A program made the position numbers and the translations under genes. DNA of 64,000 nt from NCBI RefSeq assembly GCF_004571195.1, contig NZ_CP038271.1:620001-684000 (forward strand), in the 5' to 3' direction. Shown here piece after piece: positions 31,543-41,800 of the stretch. The notes beneath the pieces were generated by a model. It saw only the letters and a program-made list of their open reading frames with translations. It did not search any database and had not been told where the DNA came from. Position 1 is the stretch's first letter, and the number at the start of each line of letters is the position of its first letter. This DNA comes from Legionella geestiana (lineage in GTDB: Bacteria > Pseudomonadota > Gammaproteobacteria > Legionellales > Legionellaceae).

Positions 31543-32597
31543 CAGCCCTCCTGCCAGTCGAAGCATGCTATCATATTGTTGCCCGATTCCTGCCAGGAAA
31601 CCGTATGCGGGCGCGCAAAAATATCCGCGTCAGTAAAAGCGGCAACTGCACTTTCCCCTAAAACCCGCGGCACCAGAATAAGGTAGGTGCGAGCCACAAG
31701 CGCCTCACGGTGCAGGCTCGCAAACAGCGTAGCGCCTGCTTCTACCCAGACATCCTGAAACCCAAGCTCCCCGAGCTTGGCGAACACGGCGCGAAGGTCA
31801 AGGAACTCTCCCTCACCTGGTACCGGATACGCTGAAATGCGTGGATGCGCTGGCACGCACGCGTCTTTTCGATGAAAAAGATACACATGCGATGCAGTTT
31901 CAAGCAGGCGCGCATTCACAGACATTGTACCCTGGCTGTCAAGTATGGCGACCGGACGACCGTGTATGCGGCCATCCAGTCGCGCGTTCAGGGCCGGGTT
32001 ATCAGTGGCAATGGTGCGCGCCGTGCTCAAAATGACATCAGCGTATAACCGCTGCGTGTGGGTAAAGCGGTCAGTGGAATCATTGGTGATATGAATGGCT
32101 TTGCCGCCGTGCCCTGCAATGCGCCCGTCAAACGTTTGTGCTGTTTTTACGGTCACACGAGGCAGACCGGACTGTACCCAATGGCAGTAACTGGTGTAAA
32201 ATTCGTCAATCTCGGGCAACGGGCAGAATATAACCTCGATGCCAGCCGCGCTTAGCAGCTCCGGGGTATTGTGGTGCGCCACCAGCGGATGCGGGTCACG
32301 GTACCCATACACCACGCGGGAAACCCCGTGTCGAATCAGCGCATCGACGCAGGGGGGCGTTTTACCCCAGTGGTTACACGGCTCAAGGGTCACATAGACC
32401 GTGACCTCTGGCGTTCCCGAGGGAAATTGTGCTAACAATAACACTTCTGCATGCGCCTGTCCGGCGCCTGGATGGAAGGCTTTAGCAAGGATATGGCCAT
32501 TGGCTACAGCCACAGCGCCTACGGCAGGGTTTGGGGCACAGCGGCCACGACCCAGCCAGGCTTGCTCAAGGGCCGCCAGCAGATATTGTTCGTGCAT
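31542..32597 (-). CDS. ribD: Bifunctional pyrimidine deaminase / reductase of riboflavin synthesis
   Basis: A 351-residue protein with an N-terminal cytidine-deaminase-like domain (zinc ligands in GQAHAEV and EPCNHWGKTPPC) and a C-terminal reductase domain (VTVKTAQTFDGRIAG, DVILSTARTIATDNPALNAR, GGATL-like VEAGATLFASL). It does the second and third steps of riboflavin synthesis. First gene of the operon ribD-ribE-ribBA-pyrG-kdsA. Only about 60 bp separate it from the divergent gene at 32659, leaving no room for an FMN riboswitch. Confidence 0.95.
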   Translation of the reverse strand: MHEQYLLAALEQAWLGRGRCAPNPAVGAVAVANGHILAKAFHPGAGQAHAEVLLLAQFPSGTPEVTVYVTLEPCNHWGKTPPCVDALIRHGVSRVVYGYRDPHPLVAHHNTPELLSAAGIEVIFCPLPEIDEFYTSYCHWVQSGLPRVTVKTAQTFDGRIAGHGGKAIHITNDSTDRFTHTQRLYADVILSTARTIATDNPALNARLDGRIHGRPVAILDSQGTMSVNARLLETASHVYLFHRKDACVPAHPRISAYPVPGEGEFLDLRAVFAKLGELGFQDVWVEAGATLFASLHREALVARTYLILVPRVLGESAVAAFTDADIFARPHTVSWQESGNNMIACFDWQEG

Positions 32598-32658
32598 GTA
32601 TCAATCGCTCAGCATAAATGCGTGCATGATAACAAATTATTCAATTTCGGAGTAGGGC

Positions 32659-34059
32659 GTGTTTGCAAATAAGTGGTTGAAATCCTGTGTTACCGGGTTA
32701 CTGCTCTTTACCTTCTGCTCGCGCCTGTTCGCGTTTTCCGCCTATTCCAACGAAGAACTGGAAGAGCTTGAAAAACAGTTTGTGGAACAAATCAACCAGT
32801 CGGATGCCGTTGAACGCGCTCCGCTCGCACGCCAGTACCTGAACCAGCTGGGTCAGCGCCTTGCCCGTCAGGGGCACACGACAGTACCATCATTTTTTAT
32901 CGTAAAATCCAATGAAATCAACGCCTTTGCGGGACCTGGCGGCCATATCGGCATTAATACGCAACTGATTCTTGCGACCGAAAATGAAAGTGAGCTGGCA
33001 TCGGTCATGGCACACGAAATCGCGCACGTCCGCCAGCATCACCTCTATCGAAGCTTTGAGCATCAGAAACAGATGCGCGTCCCCATGCTCGCCTCACTGC
33101 TCGCCGCCGCCGCACTTGGCGCCATTAACCCCACACTCGCCAGTGGCGCAATGATGGCTTCCCTCACGGGATTTGCTCAGGATAATGTCAATTTCACCCG
33201 TTCAAGCGAGAAAGAAGCCGACCGGATTGGCATTGACATGCTGACGCGTGCCGGCTTTGACCCGCGCGGCATGGTACGTTTTTTCAAAAAAATGCAGGAG
33301 AATTCGCGCTATTACTATACCGACAACATCCCCGCCATTTTAAGAACCCACCCGCTTGACGAAGACCGTATTGCCGAAGCAGAAGACCGCATCCGAAAAA
33401 GCACGGGAAACGGAGTTGGCGACTCGCCGGATTACGCGTTCTTTCGCGAATACATTCGCGTACTGACTTCGGGCGACACCAAGCGTCTCCTTGATTTTTA
33501 TCAGGGACGCTGTAATGCCAAAATTCCGTCTGCAGCATGCCAGTACGGCCATGCCATCGCCCTGCTGCAGGCCAGCCGCTATCAGGAAGCGCTCGACAGA
33601 CTGCGCCCCTTGCTTGCCGCCAATCCCAATAACCTCTACCCGCTTTTAAGCACGGCAGAAGCCGAAGAGGGCCTGCATCAGTTTGCCCCGGCACTGACGC
33701 GCCTGCAGGAGGCCACGGTCAACTTTCCCAATAATTATGCCGTAATGATGGCCTATGCCGAGGGACTTGCCGCTGCCGGGAAAAATCTCGAAGCCTCGAG
33801 CGCTTATCTTAAGGCTTCAAGGATATTCCCCAAAGACCTGCCGCTGTGCGAAGCCCTCTCGCGTGCTCAGGCGCGCGCGCATTTCGAGGGCCTTGCCTAT
33901 TTCACCCGCGCCCGCTGCCTGCTGCTGCAGGGCCGCCACCGAGATGCCATGCGCCAGCTTGAGCAGGCGCGCCTTAACGCCGGAAAAAACCACCTGCTGA
34001 AAGCGCAGGTGTCGGCGTTGAAGGAGGAGATTCGCTTTATGGCAGACAAGCGGCTGTAA
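32659..34059 (+). CDS. bepA: BepA-like periplasmic M48 metalloprotease with TPR repeats
   Basis: A 466-residue exported protease. The N-terminal signal peptide (VTGLLLFTFCSRLFAFSA) is followed by an M48 domain with zinc motif VMAHEIAHVRQHH and the third ligand in SSEKEADRIGIDML. From about residue 290 come TPR-type helices (ALLQASRYQEALDRLRPLLAANPNN). This is the BepA/YfgC layout, a protease-chaperone that helps LptD and BAM substrates fold. The GTG start at 32659 is behind GGAG at 32648-32651. It converges on the kinase-like gene, 9 bp apart. Confidence 0.93.
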   Translation: MFANKWLKSCVTGLLLFTFCSRLFAFSAYSNEELEELEKQFVEQINQSDAVERAPLARQYLNQLGQRLARQGHTTVPSFFIVKSNEINAFAGPGGHIGINTQLILATENESELASVMAHEIAHVRQHHLYRSFEHQKQMRVPMLASLLAAAALGAINPTLASGAMMASLTGFAQDNVNFTRSSEKEADRIGIDMLTRAGFDPRGMVRFFKKMQENSRYYYTDNIPAILRTHPLDEDRIAEAEDRIRKSTGNGVGDSPDYAFFREYIRVLTSGDTKRLLDFYQGRCNAKIPSAACQYGHAIALLQASRYQEALDRLRPLLAANPNNLYPLLSTAEAEEGLHQFAPALTRLQEATVNFPNNYAVMMAYAEGLAAAGKNLEASSAYLKASRIFPKDLPLCEALSRAQARAHFEGLAYFTRARCLLLQGRHRDAMRQLEQARLNAGKNHLLKAQVSALKEEIRFMADKRL

Positions 34060-34068
34060 GTGTCGCCT

Positions 34069-35964
34069 TTAGTTTCGAGTCGGCGATGGTGGTTGATGCG
34101 CGCTGTCTGTAACAGGCTCTTGAGAGTTTGCCCGGTTTACTTCTCCAATGGGCGAAGGGAAAACAATTCCTTTTTTTGAATCAGGTGCAGGTACTGTTAC
34201 CGGGCTTTCACCGGTGGTTCTCTGTGAACCCCTTTCATGGCGAACATTCTCATCACGCTCCCGGTCAACCACCCATCCTGCAGCCGTACCAACCACGCCA
34301 CCAATCACGGCGGCAGCGGCAATAATCCCGATGACGCCCGCAAAACCTACACCTGCCGGTGGAAAAATGGCAAGAAGTCCGAGGGTCACCAACCCAACAC
34401 CGATGAAACCGGCTGTTCCAGCGGCTACGGTGAAGCCATAATGCACGCCGCCCGATTGTTTGGGAGCGGGGTTGCCCTGAACTTCGGCGACCAATCGCTC
34501 CTGTGCAGGCGAACCCTGAATTTTATCAGCTGATGGGTGCATTACTGAATGGCTCGAACCTGCTGCAACAGAACTCTGGTTTGTTCCACTCAACGCCTGC
34601 ATGCGTTCGTAAATGGCTGAAATAACCCTTAAAAGCTCCATATAATCTGGCAATTCCTCGTCCGCAGTGTATTGGACTTGCGTGGATATTGAGGTGCTTG
34701 GCAGCGAAGAGGATGAGGATGGGCCAGCATTGCCTGCGCTCTCAAGAGCGGGCTGTAATCCTTTGAGTCTTTCGAGTGCAAAATCGAGGTTCTTATCATC
34801 CTGCAAAAGTTCCAATGCAAGTTGTGATTGCGAATAAAGGGGTGAACCTTCTCTGATTCCCGACAGTTTTTCTCTGAGATAAGCCTGGAATTCAGGCACT
34901 TTCCCCCCCGATTGTTCTGCGAGCTCAGTAAACTCCGTCTGTATACTTTGTTCTGTTAACCCAAGAATAAACATGGCCATGTTCATGCCCAAAAAATGGG
35001 TCATTACTTTTTGTTCTCTCGTGCTTAACGCCTGCCCCTGCAATTTAACGCGTCTGTTGAAGAGATTAGCATCCTCGGCGTCAAAATCTCTGCTACCGTT
35101 AGGCTCATCTCGAGAACTTTTAATATCATCAAGATAGCAGATTGATTTCGAATCTATGATGCGTAACTGGCCGTTTACGTCCACACCCCAGTTGGAACCT
35201 TTACCATCTCCCATGGTAATGTCCAAGCGACGAAACCGTTGAAAAATCTCCGTCATCTGGACAAAAATTGCAGGCCCTTTTTCTGCACGTTCTTCAGGAG
35301 TCAGTCTTTCACCCAGCGAAAATACATCACCTTCAACCGGCTCGAACACGCTGACTGCATCGTACCCGCCATCTTTTTCCCCCATACATATTCTTTCACC
35401 GACTTTTTGTGGAAAAAGATGGGGCGCTTCAGAGGTCTCGCTCAAATAGTGAAGGGCAGCACGGCTCACACGCCCCAGTTTTTTGGTAACTTTAAGGTAT
35501 AAAGGATGGCCATCAACGAATATGGCAAAATTAATACAGTTACCAGTATGTTTGAGTTCGCATTTAATATCATATTTCTGTGCAACTTCGTTAAACCTGG
35601 AATAGTCAATGCCAGCATCTTGCGATTGAGTATTTTGGAAGGAACGAACGACCTCAACAAGCTCTGGATCGCTCAAAAAGGCATTAAGTGTGTCAACGGT
35701 AGAGTATCTATCCATGCGGCTTCCAGAGCGAGTAAATGCCTCTATGATGGAAGCCATTGTATGGTTGTAGTTAAAACCGGGTGTTTTATTCAACTCTCTA
35801 ACCATGGACCCGTATCCGAAACGCGCATCAATTAACTTTAATCTATCCCGTATTATCTCACAGTCTTCAGATGTTTTTTGAAGCTGATACGCGGCAACCT
35901 GAATTTGAAACCTGTCTAAAGCATCGCGAAAGTCATTGATTACGTTTGTTTGTGATTGTGACAT
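34069..35964 (-). CDS. Effector-like protein with kinase-type motifs and C-terminal membrane hairpin
   Basis: A 631-residue protein of unknown family. Residues about 130-275 read like a small kinase core: FAIFVDGHPLYLKV with a candidate nucleotide lysine (Lys158), a hinge-like VFEPVEG, then MGDGKGSNWGVDVNGQLRIIDSKS (about 251-274), which fits a catalytic Asp-xxxx-Asn loop followed by a metal-binding Asp as in aminoglycoside or lipid kinases. A Ser-rich linker (about 415-428) leads to RLVAEVQG (490-497), TAGFI and two hydrophobic helices (about 510-565), then a basic, proline-rich tail. The start is ATG 35964 behind AAGGA. Kinase activity and secretion are inferences. Confidence 0.85.
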   Translation of the reverse strand: MSQSQTNVINDFRDALDRFQIQVAAYQLQKTSEDCEIIRDRLKLIDARFGYGSMVRELNKTPGFNYNHTMASIIEAFTRSGSRMDRYSTVDTLNAFLSDPELVEVVRSFQNTQSQDAGIDYSRFNEVAQKYDIKCELKHTGNCINFAIFVDGHPLYLKVTKKLGRVSRAALHYLSETSEAPHLFPQKVGERICMGEKDGGYDAVSVFEPVEGDVFSLGERLTPEERAEKGPAIFVQMTEIFQRFRRLDITMGDGKGSNWGVDVNGQLRIIDSKSICYLDDIKSSRDEPNGSRDFDAEDANLFNRRVKLQGQALSTREQKVMTHFLGMNMAMFILGLTEQSIQTEFTELAEQSGGKVPEFQAYLREKLSGIREGSPLYSQSQLALELLQDDKNLDFALERLKGLQPALESAGNAGPSSSSSLPSTSISTQVQYTADEELPDYMELLRVISAIYERMQALSGTNQSSVAAGSSHSVMHPSADKIQGSPAQERLVAEVQGNPAPKQSGGVHYGFTVAAGTAGFIGVGLVTLGLLAIFPPAGVGFAGVIGIIAAAAVIGGVVGTAAGWVVDRERDENVRHERGSQRTTGESPVTVPAPDSKKGIVFPSPIGEVNRANSQEPVTDSAHQPPSPTRN

Positions 35965-36011
35965 TAGGCATTTTCCTTCAAGGGCTGTTAACCAGAGTGT
36001 ATACGACAAAA

Positions 36012-36330
36012 ATTAACGGAAGATTATGGGAAAATATTCAACAGGGTTGTCTTCCCAGAGCTCATGCTGGAGTTAGCCCCGTGCCGGCACATGGATGGCT
36101 TCCCGCCTGCGCGGGAATGACAGGATTCGGGGTGTGTGCAGAGGCCAAAATCTCTCCCACACTGTCTTCCCCGCGCAGGCGGGGAGCCATTCGGGATGTG
36201 GCATGGAGCCAACGCATGGAACGATTCATCCTGGTCACGGTACAAAAATACACGTGAATCCCCCGGCGCGGAAAAAATGTCCCGTACACAGCGGAAGATT
36301 ATTAGACAATATTCAACAGGGATGCGCTGT
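36012..36330. repeat. Dispersed-repeat copies and a 32-bp direct duplication
   Basis: 36017-36048 and 36292-36323 are direct copies (CGGAAGATTAT...ATATTCAACAGGG, a few mismatches). Between them sit a GC-palindromic block (36098-36116, CCTGCGCGGGAATGAC) and, at 36137-36220, an inverted copy of the repeat found at 22868-22955, recognised by AGGCCAAAATCTCTCCCACA. No supportable gene lies in 35965-36531. Confidence 0.8.
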
Positions 36331-36351
36331 GTACCGGATATTTTTTTAAAG

Positions 36352-36450
36352 ACACGTACAAAGGTACAACTATCCGGCATTGAAGCAAAGATTTCGGTAA
36401 CGCAGACGGGCACAAGAGCGCGTACCTTTACGTGCCCGTCTGCGTTCCCG
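36352..36450. repeat. Short dispersed palindromic repeat, most complete copy
   Basis: AAAGACACGTACA at 36352 is followed by CTATCC, GAAGCAAAGATTTCGGTAACGCAGACG and a hairpin with a perfect 15-bp stem (AACGCAGACGGGCAC at 36399-36413 with its complement at 36432-36446). Related partial copies are at about 23510-23565, 43330-43400 and 44680-44765. Confidence 0.75.
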
Positions 36451-36480
36451 ATACTGTGAGCCCATATGGCAATGGTCTTA

Positions 36481-36514
36481 TGCCACACCCCGCCATTGCA
36501 AGCGGGGTGTGGCA
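36481..36514 (-). terminator. Strong hairpin after tldD
   Basis: A perfect 13-bp stem, TGCCACACCCCGC (36481-36493) with GCGGGGTGTGGCA (36502-36514), loop of 8 nt, 17 bp after the tldD stop. There is no U-run on the tldD side, so it may protect or end the message. Confidence 0.55.
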
Positions 36515-36531
36515 CATCTGCTAAAGCCTTT

Positions 36532-37977
36532 TTAACCGGTTTCCGTTCCCCCAACTGTCAGGGCATCAATTTTAAGTGTGGGCTGCCCGACTCCCACCGG
36601 AACAGACTGGCCATCCTTACCGCAGACACCGATACCGCTGTCAAGCGCGAGGTCGTTACCAATCATGCTGATTTTTTGCATGACCTGCGGACCATTGCCA
36701 ATCAGGGTGGCTCCTTTCACCGGCCGCGTGACTTTGCCGTCTTCAATGAGCCAGGCTTCACTGGCCGTGAATACGAACTGACCGGATGTGATATCGACCT
36801 GACCACCGCTAAAATTAGCGGCATAGAGGCCGCGCTTGACCGAGCGGATGATTTCTTCAGGTGCATACTGACCTGCCAGCATGTAGGTATTGGTCATGCG
36901 GGGCATCGGCGTGTGAGCATAAGATTCGCGCCGGCAGTTACCCGTTGGCTGCATGCCCATGAGGCGGGCGTTCAGGCGGTCCTGCATGTACCCCACCAGA
37001 ATGCCATCCTGTATCAGCGTAGTGCACTGCGTAGGCGTGCCCTCGTCATCCATGTTGAGCGACCCGCGACGGTTCGTGAGCGTACCATCATCCACCACCG
37101 TCACGCCTTTGGCAGCAACCTGTTCACCAATGCGTCCGCTAAAGGCTGAAAGCCCCTTGCGGTTAAAGTCTCCCTCCAGACCATGCCCCACGGCTTCATG
37201 CAGCAGCACGCCGGGCCAGCCTGGTCCAAGCACCACTGGCATGGTACCTGCCGGTGCGGCCACCGCATCGAGGTTAGTGAGCGCTTCCCGTACCGCTTCA
37301 CGGGCAAAACCCAGGGCTGTGTCGTTTTCTGTAAGGATGGCGTATGCATTGCGCCCGCCTCCGCCGGAGCGCGCGGATTCGCGCCGTCCCTGATGCTCCA
37401 CCACAACCGTAATGTGCACACTGACAAGCGGCCTCACGTCCGCCACCATATTCCCATGAAGGCCCGCCACCAGCACTACCTCATGGCTTGCCGTGAGAGA
37501 GGCGTTCACCTGGACCACCCGCGGGTCCATCCCGCGTGCTTCGCGATCAATGGCTTCCAGTAGAGCGATTTTTTCCGCTTTTTGCATGGAGTCGAGCGGA
37601 TTTAACGCTGGATAAAGCAAACGCGGTTCAAGGCCCGCGCTTACGCGACGGGTTATTGACTGCCCCGCATGCGCAATCGAGCGCGCAGCAGTTGCCGCCT
37701 GTTCAAGCGTGGGCAGCCAGATGCCGTCACAGTAGGCATAGCCGGTTTTATCGCCGCTGACCGCGCGCACGCCCACACCGGTAGCCGCATTAAAACTGCC
37801 ACTTTTGACTTCCGAATCCTCAAGATACCAGGATTCAGAGGTGATTCCCTGAAAATACAAATCGGCATCGTCCACCTGATGGCTGAGCAGGCTTGACAGC
37901 AGCTTTTCAATCGCCATTTCATCAAGTGAGGCCGGTTCCAGAAGCGCTGTTCTGGCGATAGAGAGTGCCTTATTCAT
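36532..37977 (-). CDS. tldD: Metalloprotease TldD
   Basis: A 481-residue protein of the TldD family, partner of PmbA (48201-49550) in a heterodimeric zinc protease that cleaves unfolded peptides and processes modified peptides such as microcin B17. The zinc motif [16 protein letters not shown] is intact (HExxxH), with [12 protein letters not shown] and [12 protein letters not shown] later, and a C-terminal [17 protein letters not shown]. The start is ATG 37977; the longer frame begins with TTG. The gene overlaps the nitrilase gene by 8 nt. Confidence 0.95.
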   Translation of the reverse strand: MNKALSIARTALLEPASLDEMAIEKLLSSLLSHQVDDADLYFQGITSESWYLEDSEVKSGSFNAATGVGVRAVSGDKTGYAYCDGIWLPTLEQAATAARSIAHAGQSITRRVSAGLEPRLLYPALNPLDSMQKAEKIALLEAIDREARGMDPRVVQVNASLTASHEVVLVAGLHGNMVADVRPLVSVHITVVVEHQGRRESARSGGGGRNAYAILTENDTALGFAREAVREALTNLDAVAAPAGTMPVVLGPGWPGVLLHEAVGHGLEGDFNRKGLSAFSGRIGEQVAAKGVTVVDDGTLTNRRGSLNMDDEGTPTQCTTLIQDGILVGYMQDRLNARLMGMQPTGNCRRESYAHTPMPRMTNTYMLAGQYAPEEIIRSVKRGLYAANFSGGQVDITSGQFVFTASEAWLIEDGKVTRPVKGATLIGNGPQVMQKISMIGNDLALDSGIGVCGKDGQSVPVGVGQPTLKIDALTVGGTETG

Positions 37978-38812
37978 AAGCTTTATGCTCCACAATGGGT
38001 AAATCCGTCTGCAAAACCCGGTGCGATGCCACCGGAAACGTGCGCCTGAGCGCCTTTAATGCGTGCAAATCAATGTCGGCGGACACGGCCCCTTCTTCCT
38101 CGTCAAGCTGCGCGATAACCTCCCCCCAGGGATTAATTATCCTGCTGTGCCCCCAGGTTTCGCGCCCTGAAGCGTGCTGACCGCACTGATTTGGCGCGAG
38201 CACAAAACACTGGTTCTCAATTGCGCGGGCGCGCAAAAGCACGTCCCAGTGTGCCGCCCCGGTGGTTCGGGTAAAGGCTGAAACCATGGTAAAAAGTTCA
38301 GCACCCTTTAAAGCGAGTGCCCGGTACAATTCTGGAAAACGCACATCATAACACACACTTAACCCGAGGCGACCTGCAGGCGTATCCACCACCACCAGTT
38401 TATCGCCAGGTTCAATGGTGCGCGATTCTTCATGTGCTTCCTTTTCCGATACACGCACATCGAAAAGATGAATTTTGTCATAGCGCGCCGCACATTTTCC
38501 GTGCTCATCAAACACCAGACTGCTGGCACGCACCCGCTCTCCAGAACCTTTAAGCGGCAGTGTTCCCGCGACTATCCAAAGCCCAAAACGCCGCGCCATG
38601 GCAGCGATGGCCTCTTGAAGGGGCCCTTCACCGAATGCTTCTGAAAGCGCGAGTTTCGCACGCTCCGAAGCCCCCATAAACGCACAGTTTTCAGGCAACG
38701 CCACGAGACTCGCACCCTGTGCTTTTGCGCGCTCGCACAGGCTTTCAATCTGTCTTAAATTTTCGACAATGTCTGCAGATGCACACAATTGTATCACCGC
38801 GACACGCGCCAT
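37970..38812 (-). CDS. Nitrilase-family amidase (Nit1-like)
   Basis: A 280-residue carbon-nitrogen hydrolase. The triad is visible: Glu in [12 protein letters not shown], Lys in [12 protein letters not shown], Cys in [17 protein letters not shown]. The sequence RFPELYRAL and the position upstream of tldD match the Nit1/YafV-like group that hydrolyses deaminated glutathione, a metabolite repair activity. ATG 38812 follows GAGGAG. It sits 14 bp after the 1126-residue gene. Confidence 0.9.
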   Translation of the reverse strand: MARVAVIQLCASADIVENLRQIESLCERAKAQGASLVALPENCAFMGASERAKLALSEAFGEGPLQEAIAAMARRFGLWIVAGTLPLKGSGERVRASSLVFDEHGKCAARYDKIHLFDVRVSEKEAHEESRTIEPGDKLVVVDTPAGRLGLSVCYDVRFPELYRALALKGAELFTMVSAFTRTTGAAHWDVLLRARAIENQCFVLAPNQCGQHASGRETWGHSRIINPWGEVIAQLDEEEGAVSADIDLHALKALRRTFPVASHRVLQTDLPIVEHKAYE

Positions 38813-38826
38813 AAATCTGCTCCTCA

Positions 38827-41800
38827 CTAACTCGATAATGATACCTTCTGTGCTTCAGCCTTTGAAAAAGCCGGCATGAACGCCCGGAAAAAGAGTATCG
38901 CATCTTCGCAGAAATCAGCAGCCTCCTCCAGAGAATAGTGCTGCTCTCTAACAAGCATCAACGTCAGACTTGTCGATTGCCGATTCAAGGCCTCAACAAC
39001 CACAGGACATCGTTTGAGGATGTCTAATAAATGCCCGATAAACATCCTCTCAAGCACACTGATGGCCTCATTCTCAAACCATGCGCCGACTGCACCGGCG
39101 GCTTCTGCCAGCGTTTCCTGTCGACAGACTTTTGCCGGAAGCTGAAGGAGTGAGGCAATGTGTGAGAGTGAGGGTGTCTGTGGGGTGAAAAAACACGGAC
39201 TATCCATGCTAAAAACGTTCAATGCCTGCAGGCACAAAAGTGTCGCATCGGTCACTGCTCTGGAAAAACGCTCCCTGTATCCGGGGCGTTTCGAATCAGG
39301 CACCGTATTAGTGAGGATGCGACTCAGAATCATCATCGCATCATCGCGCTCTGGCGGATAATGCAGATGTGCGTGCTGGTGTTCACGGTACTGTCTCAGC
39401 AGCTCTGACCATCCCGCTTCATAACGCAGGTGCATTTCAGGGTCGATGTGCATCTGTTGCTGCCAGAACACCTGAAACGCCGGGGGTATCTGAGGCGCGC
39501 GCCCACCTGGAATATACACGGGATAGCCCGGCACAAGTCCAAAAAGGTATTCTGCCGGTGCCAGCGCTTCATGCAGGCTGTGCAGACCACCTGATACCAG
39601 ATATCCACAAACTGTCGCGAGATAATGCTGCTTTTGGGCAAGCGTTTCAAAGTTTGCATGGATTTCCATGAGGCCCAACAGCATGTAGAGCATGCTCGAA
39701 GGCCCCGAAACGTACACGGCATCGCTATAGGTAAGAAAACGAACCCAGTCAGAGCGGATATCGGCGCCCTGGTTCAGTACATCGGGTTCCCACGCCACAT
39801 CCAGTCCTGGCAAATGCTCTGCGTATTCAGACTGATAGTCCATCATGATGCCCATGCGGGTTGTGGCTTCTCTCATCGAAACACCAGCCCGCCCGCGAGC
39901 GGGCTCTGCCGTCATTATTTCTGAGTATTCACATCGTTGACTGAGCCAGTCTGCAAACCGGCCCACCTCTTTGCTTTCAAAAAGACTTAAGAGTCTTTCG
40001 CGATACAAACCCTTGCGGTATTTAGCAGCGACTTTCGCAAACCTTGCCTCGGGCTCGCGTATTACAGGAAATGGAGTTTCGCGCGGCAGGCTTCGCAAAA
40101 AATGCCGTGCAAACACAAAATGTGCGTGCATGATATAGACAAGACTTTCCGGTGCATTATCCTCAAGGAGCCGCTCAAATTTTTTCCAGGAAACCTGCTC
40201 CCTGAAAGCTCCGAAACGAATGGGCTCCGTCTGTGGTGGACTCAGTAATTTAAGATACTCCTGCACATGCTTGAAAGATTTACTGGCCTTGAGCCACCTT
40301 AAGGTTACCAGCATCCCCTGCGATACGGCAGCGACTGCCTTCATCATGGCCCTGGTAGGATTGGTCAGGAGGGTGATGCATTGATGCGACTCATAGAGGC
40401 GAGCCAGTGGATTTGGCCAGCGCGCCTGAATACTTTGGCGAAAATCACAGCGGCGCACCGCATCCGCGGTTTCTGAAAGCTCAACCCTCCCGGTTTCCCT
40501 GGCGGCGTGCTCGAGTATCTCTTTGAGATGCCCTAAATCCTGCGTATGGTTCTCAAAAAGCGCACGTATCGCTGCAATCGATTCAATAAGCACCGGGTGA
40601 GAAGAGGTCTGTGTCAGGCCTTCAAGCTGATTCAATGCATAAAGGTATGCTTCTGGACGATAATGAAACGGCGAAGACGCCTCTCGCAGACCATGCCCGA
40701 GCTTCCTCAGTTCACCCTGAATGCCCTTGAGTGTCAGACGGTGCTCAGGATTCTCTGACAAAATGTCTTCCAGGATTTCGGGGAGTTCATCGTTGTAAGC
40801 ACTGAAAGGCGACAGCTTATCCGGCTGCGGGCCACAAAACGCGGCGGCAGGCGTACCTGTCAGCCAGGCGTGCATGCTGATGCCGAGCCACCACCCATGC
40901 AGGCTATCGAGCGTTACACGCGTACTTTCAACCTGCCACTCTGGCGGCAGATGCACCACCCCGTGCATGCCGGTCAGAGTATTGTTCAGCGTCCCGTCAA
41001 TGGCGCGCAGCGCATGTGGGCGAACCATGATAATCCGACCATTGGAGGTCATTTCAAAAAGTGCCGTATCTGCAAACGGAATCACAATATTTGCAGCTGT
41101 CGCCACGCGCGCTGCCGCAATCAGCTGCTCGTGGATTTCTATTCCTGAGAACAGGCGAAGCTTAAGTTCCACGGGGCTTTGCAGCGGTTTTGTAGCCGGA
41201 TGCCAGGAAAGGGCAAAGGTCCAGTGCTCTCCGTCTATCCATCGATTGCCGCTGAAAAGCTCGCTGGCAAAAAGCGCTTCCTGACCACCGGCGCGCAGGC
41301 GGTCAGGAAGCCCGCGATACGGATGAATGCCCGCGCCAATTGTAAATATAAAGGCAGCCCCATTATCAACAAGCGTAAGTGTCTTGTGCCCGTCATGGCA
41401 TTCTACCGTAAGGCGTTCATGCGTTGCCTCAGGCGCGATAACCGCGAGAAAAGCCTCGCCAGCCGCTCGCGTGTCAGGAGCTTCGTACAATGAACGCGCC
41501 GCCTCCCATAACTTTTCCGGCGCTGCGTGCGCCACTGAAAGAGCGAAGGGATGCGAGGGTGGCTCGAACTCTTCACGCAGCGGGATTTTTTGGGCAATTT
41601 GAAGGAATCGCGCCGATAACGCTTCAAGGAGTGTCTCGATAAAGGTGTGATGCGCTGGTGTGCAGGATGCTGAAAGCAGTGTCTCTCGCAGACGCTGACG
41701 GGTCTCGCGCAGCAGAAAAAAGCGCTGCACCATTACCGCCTCTGGCCATTTCGACTCCATCGCAACAAAGCTGCGCAGGACGGCTGACAGTGCAGGGCTC

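Noticed and set aside
32598-32658. FMN riboswitch before ribD
   Set aside because: Only about 60 bp lie between divergent start codons, and no conserved RFN helices can be drawn.
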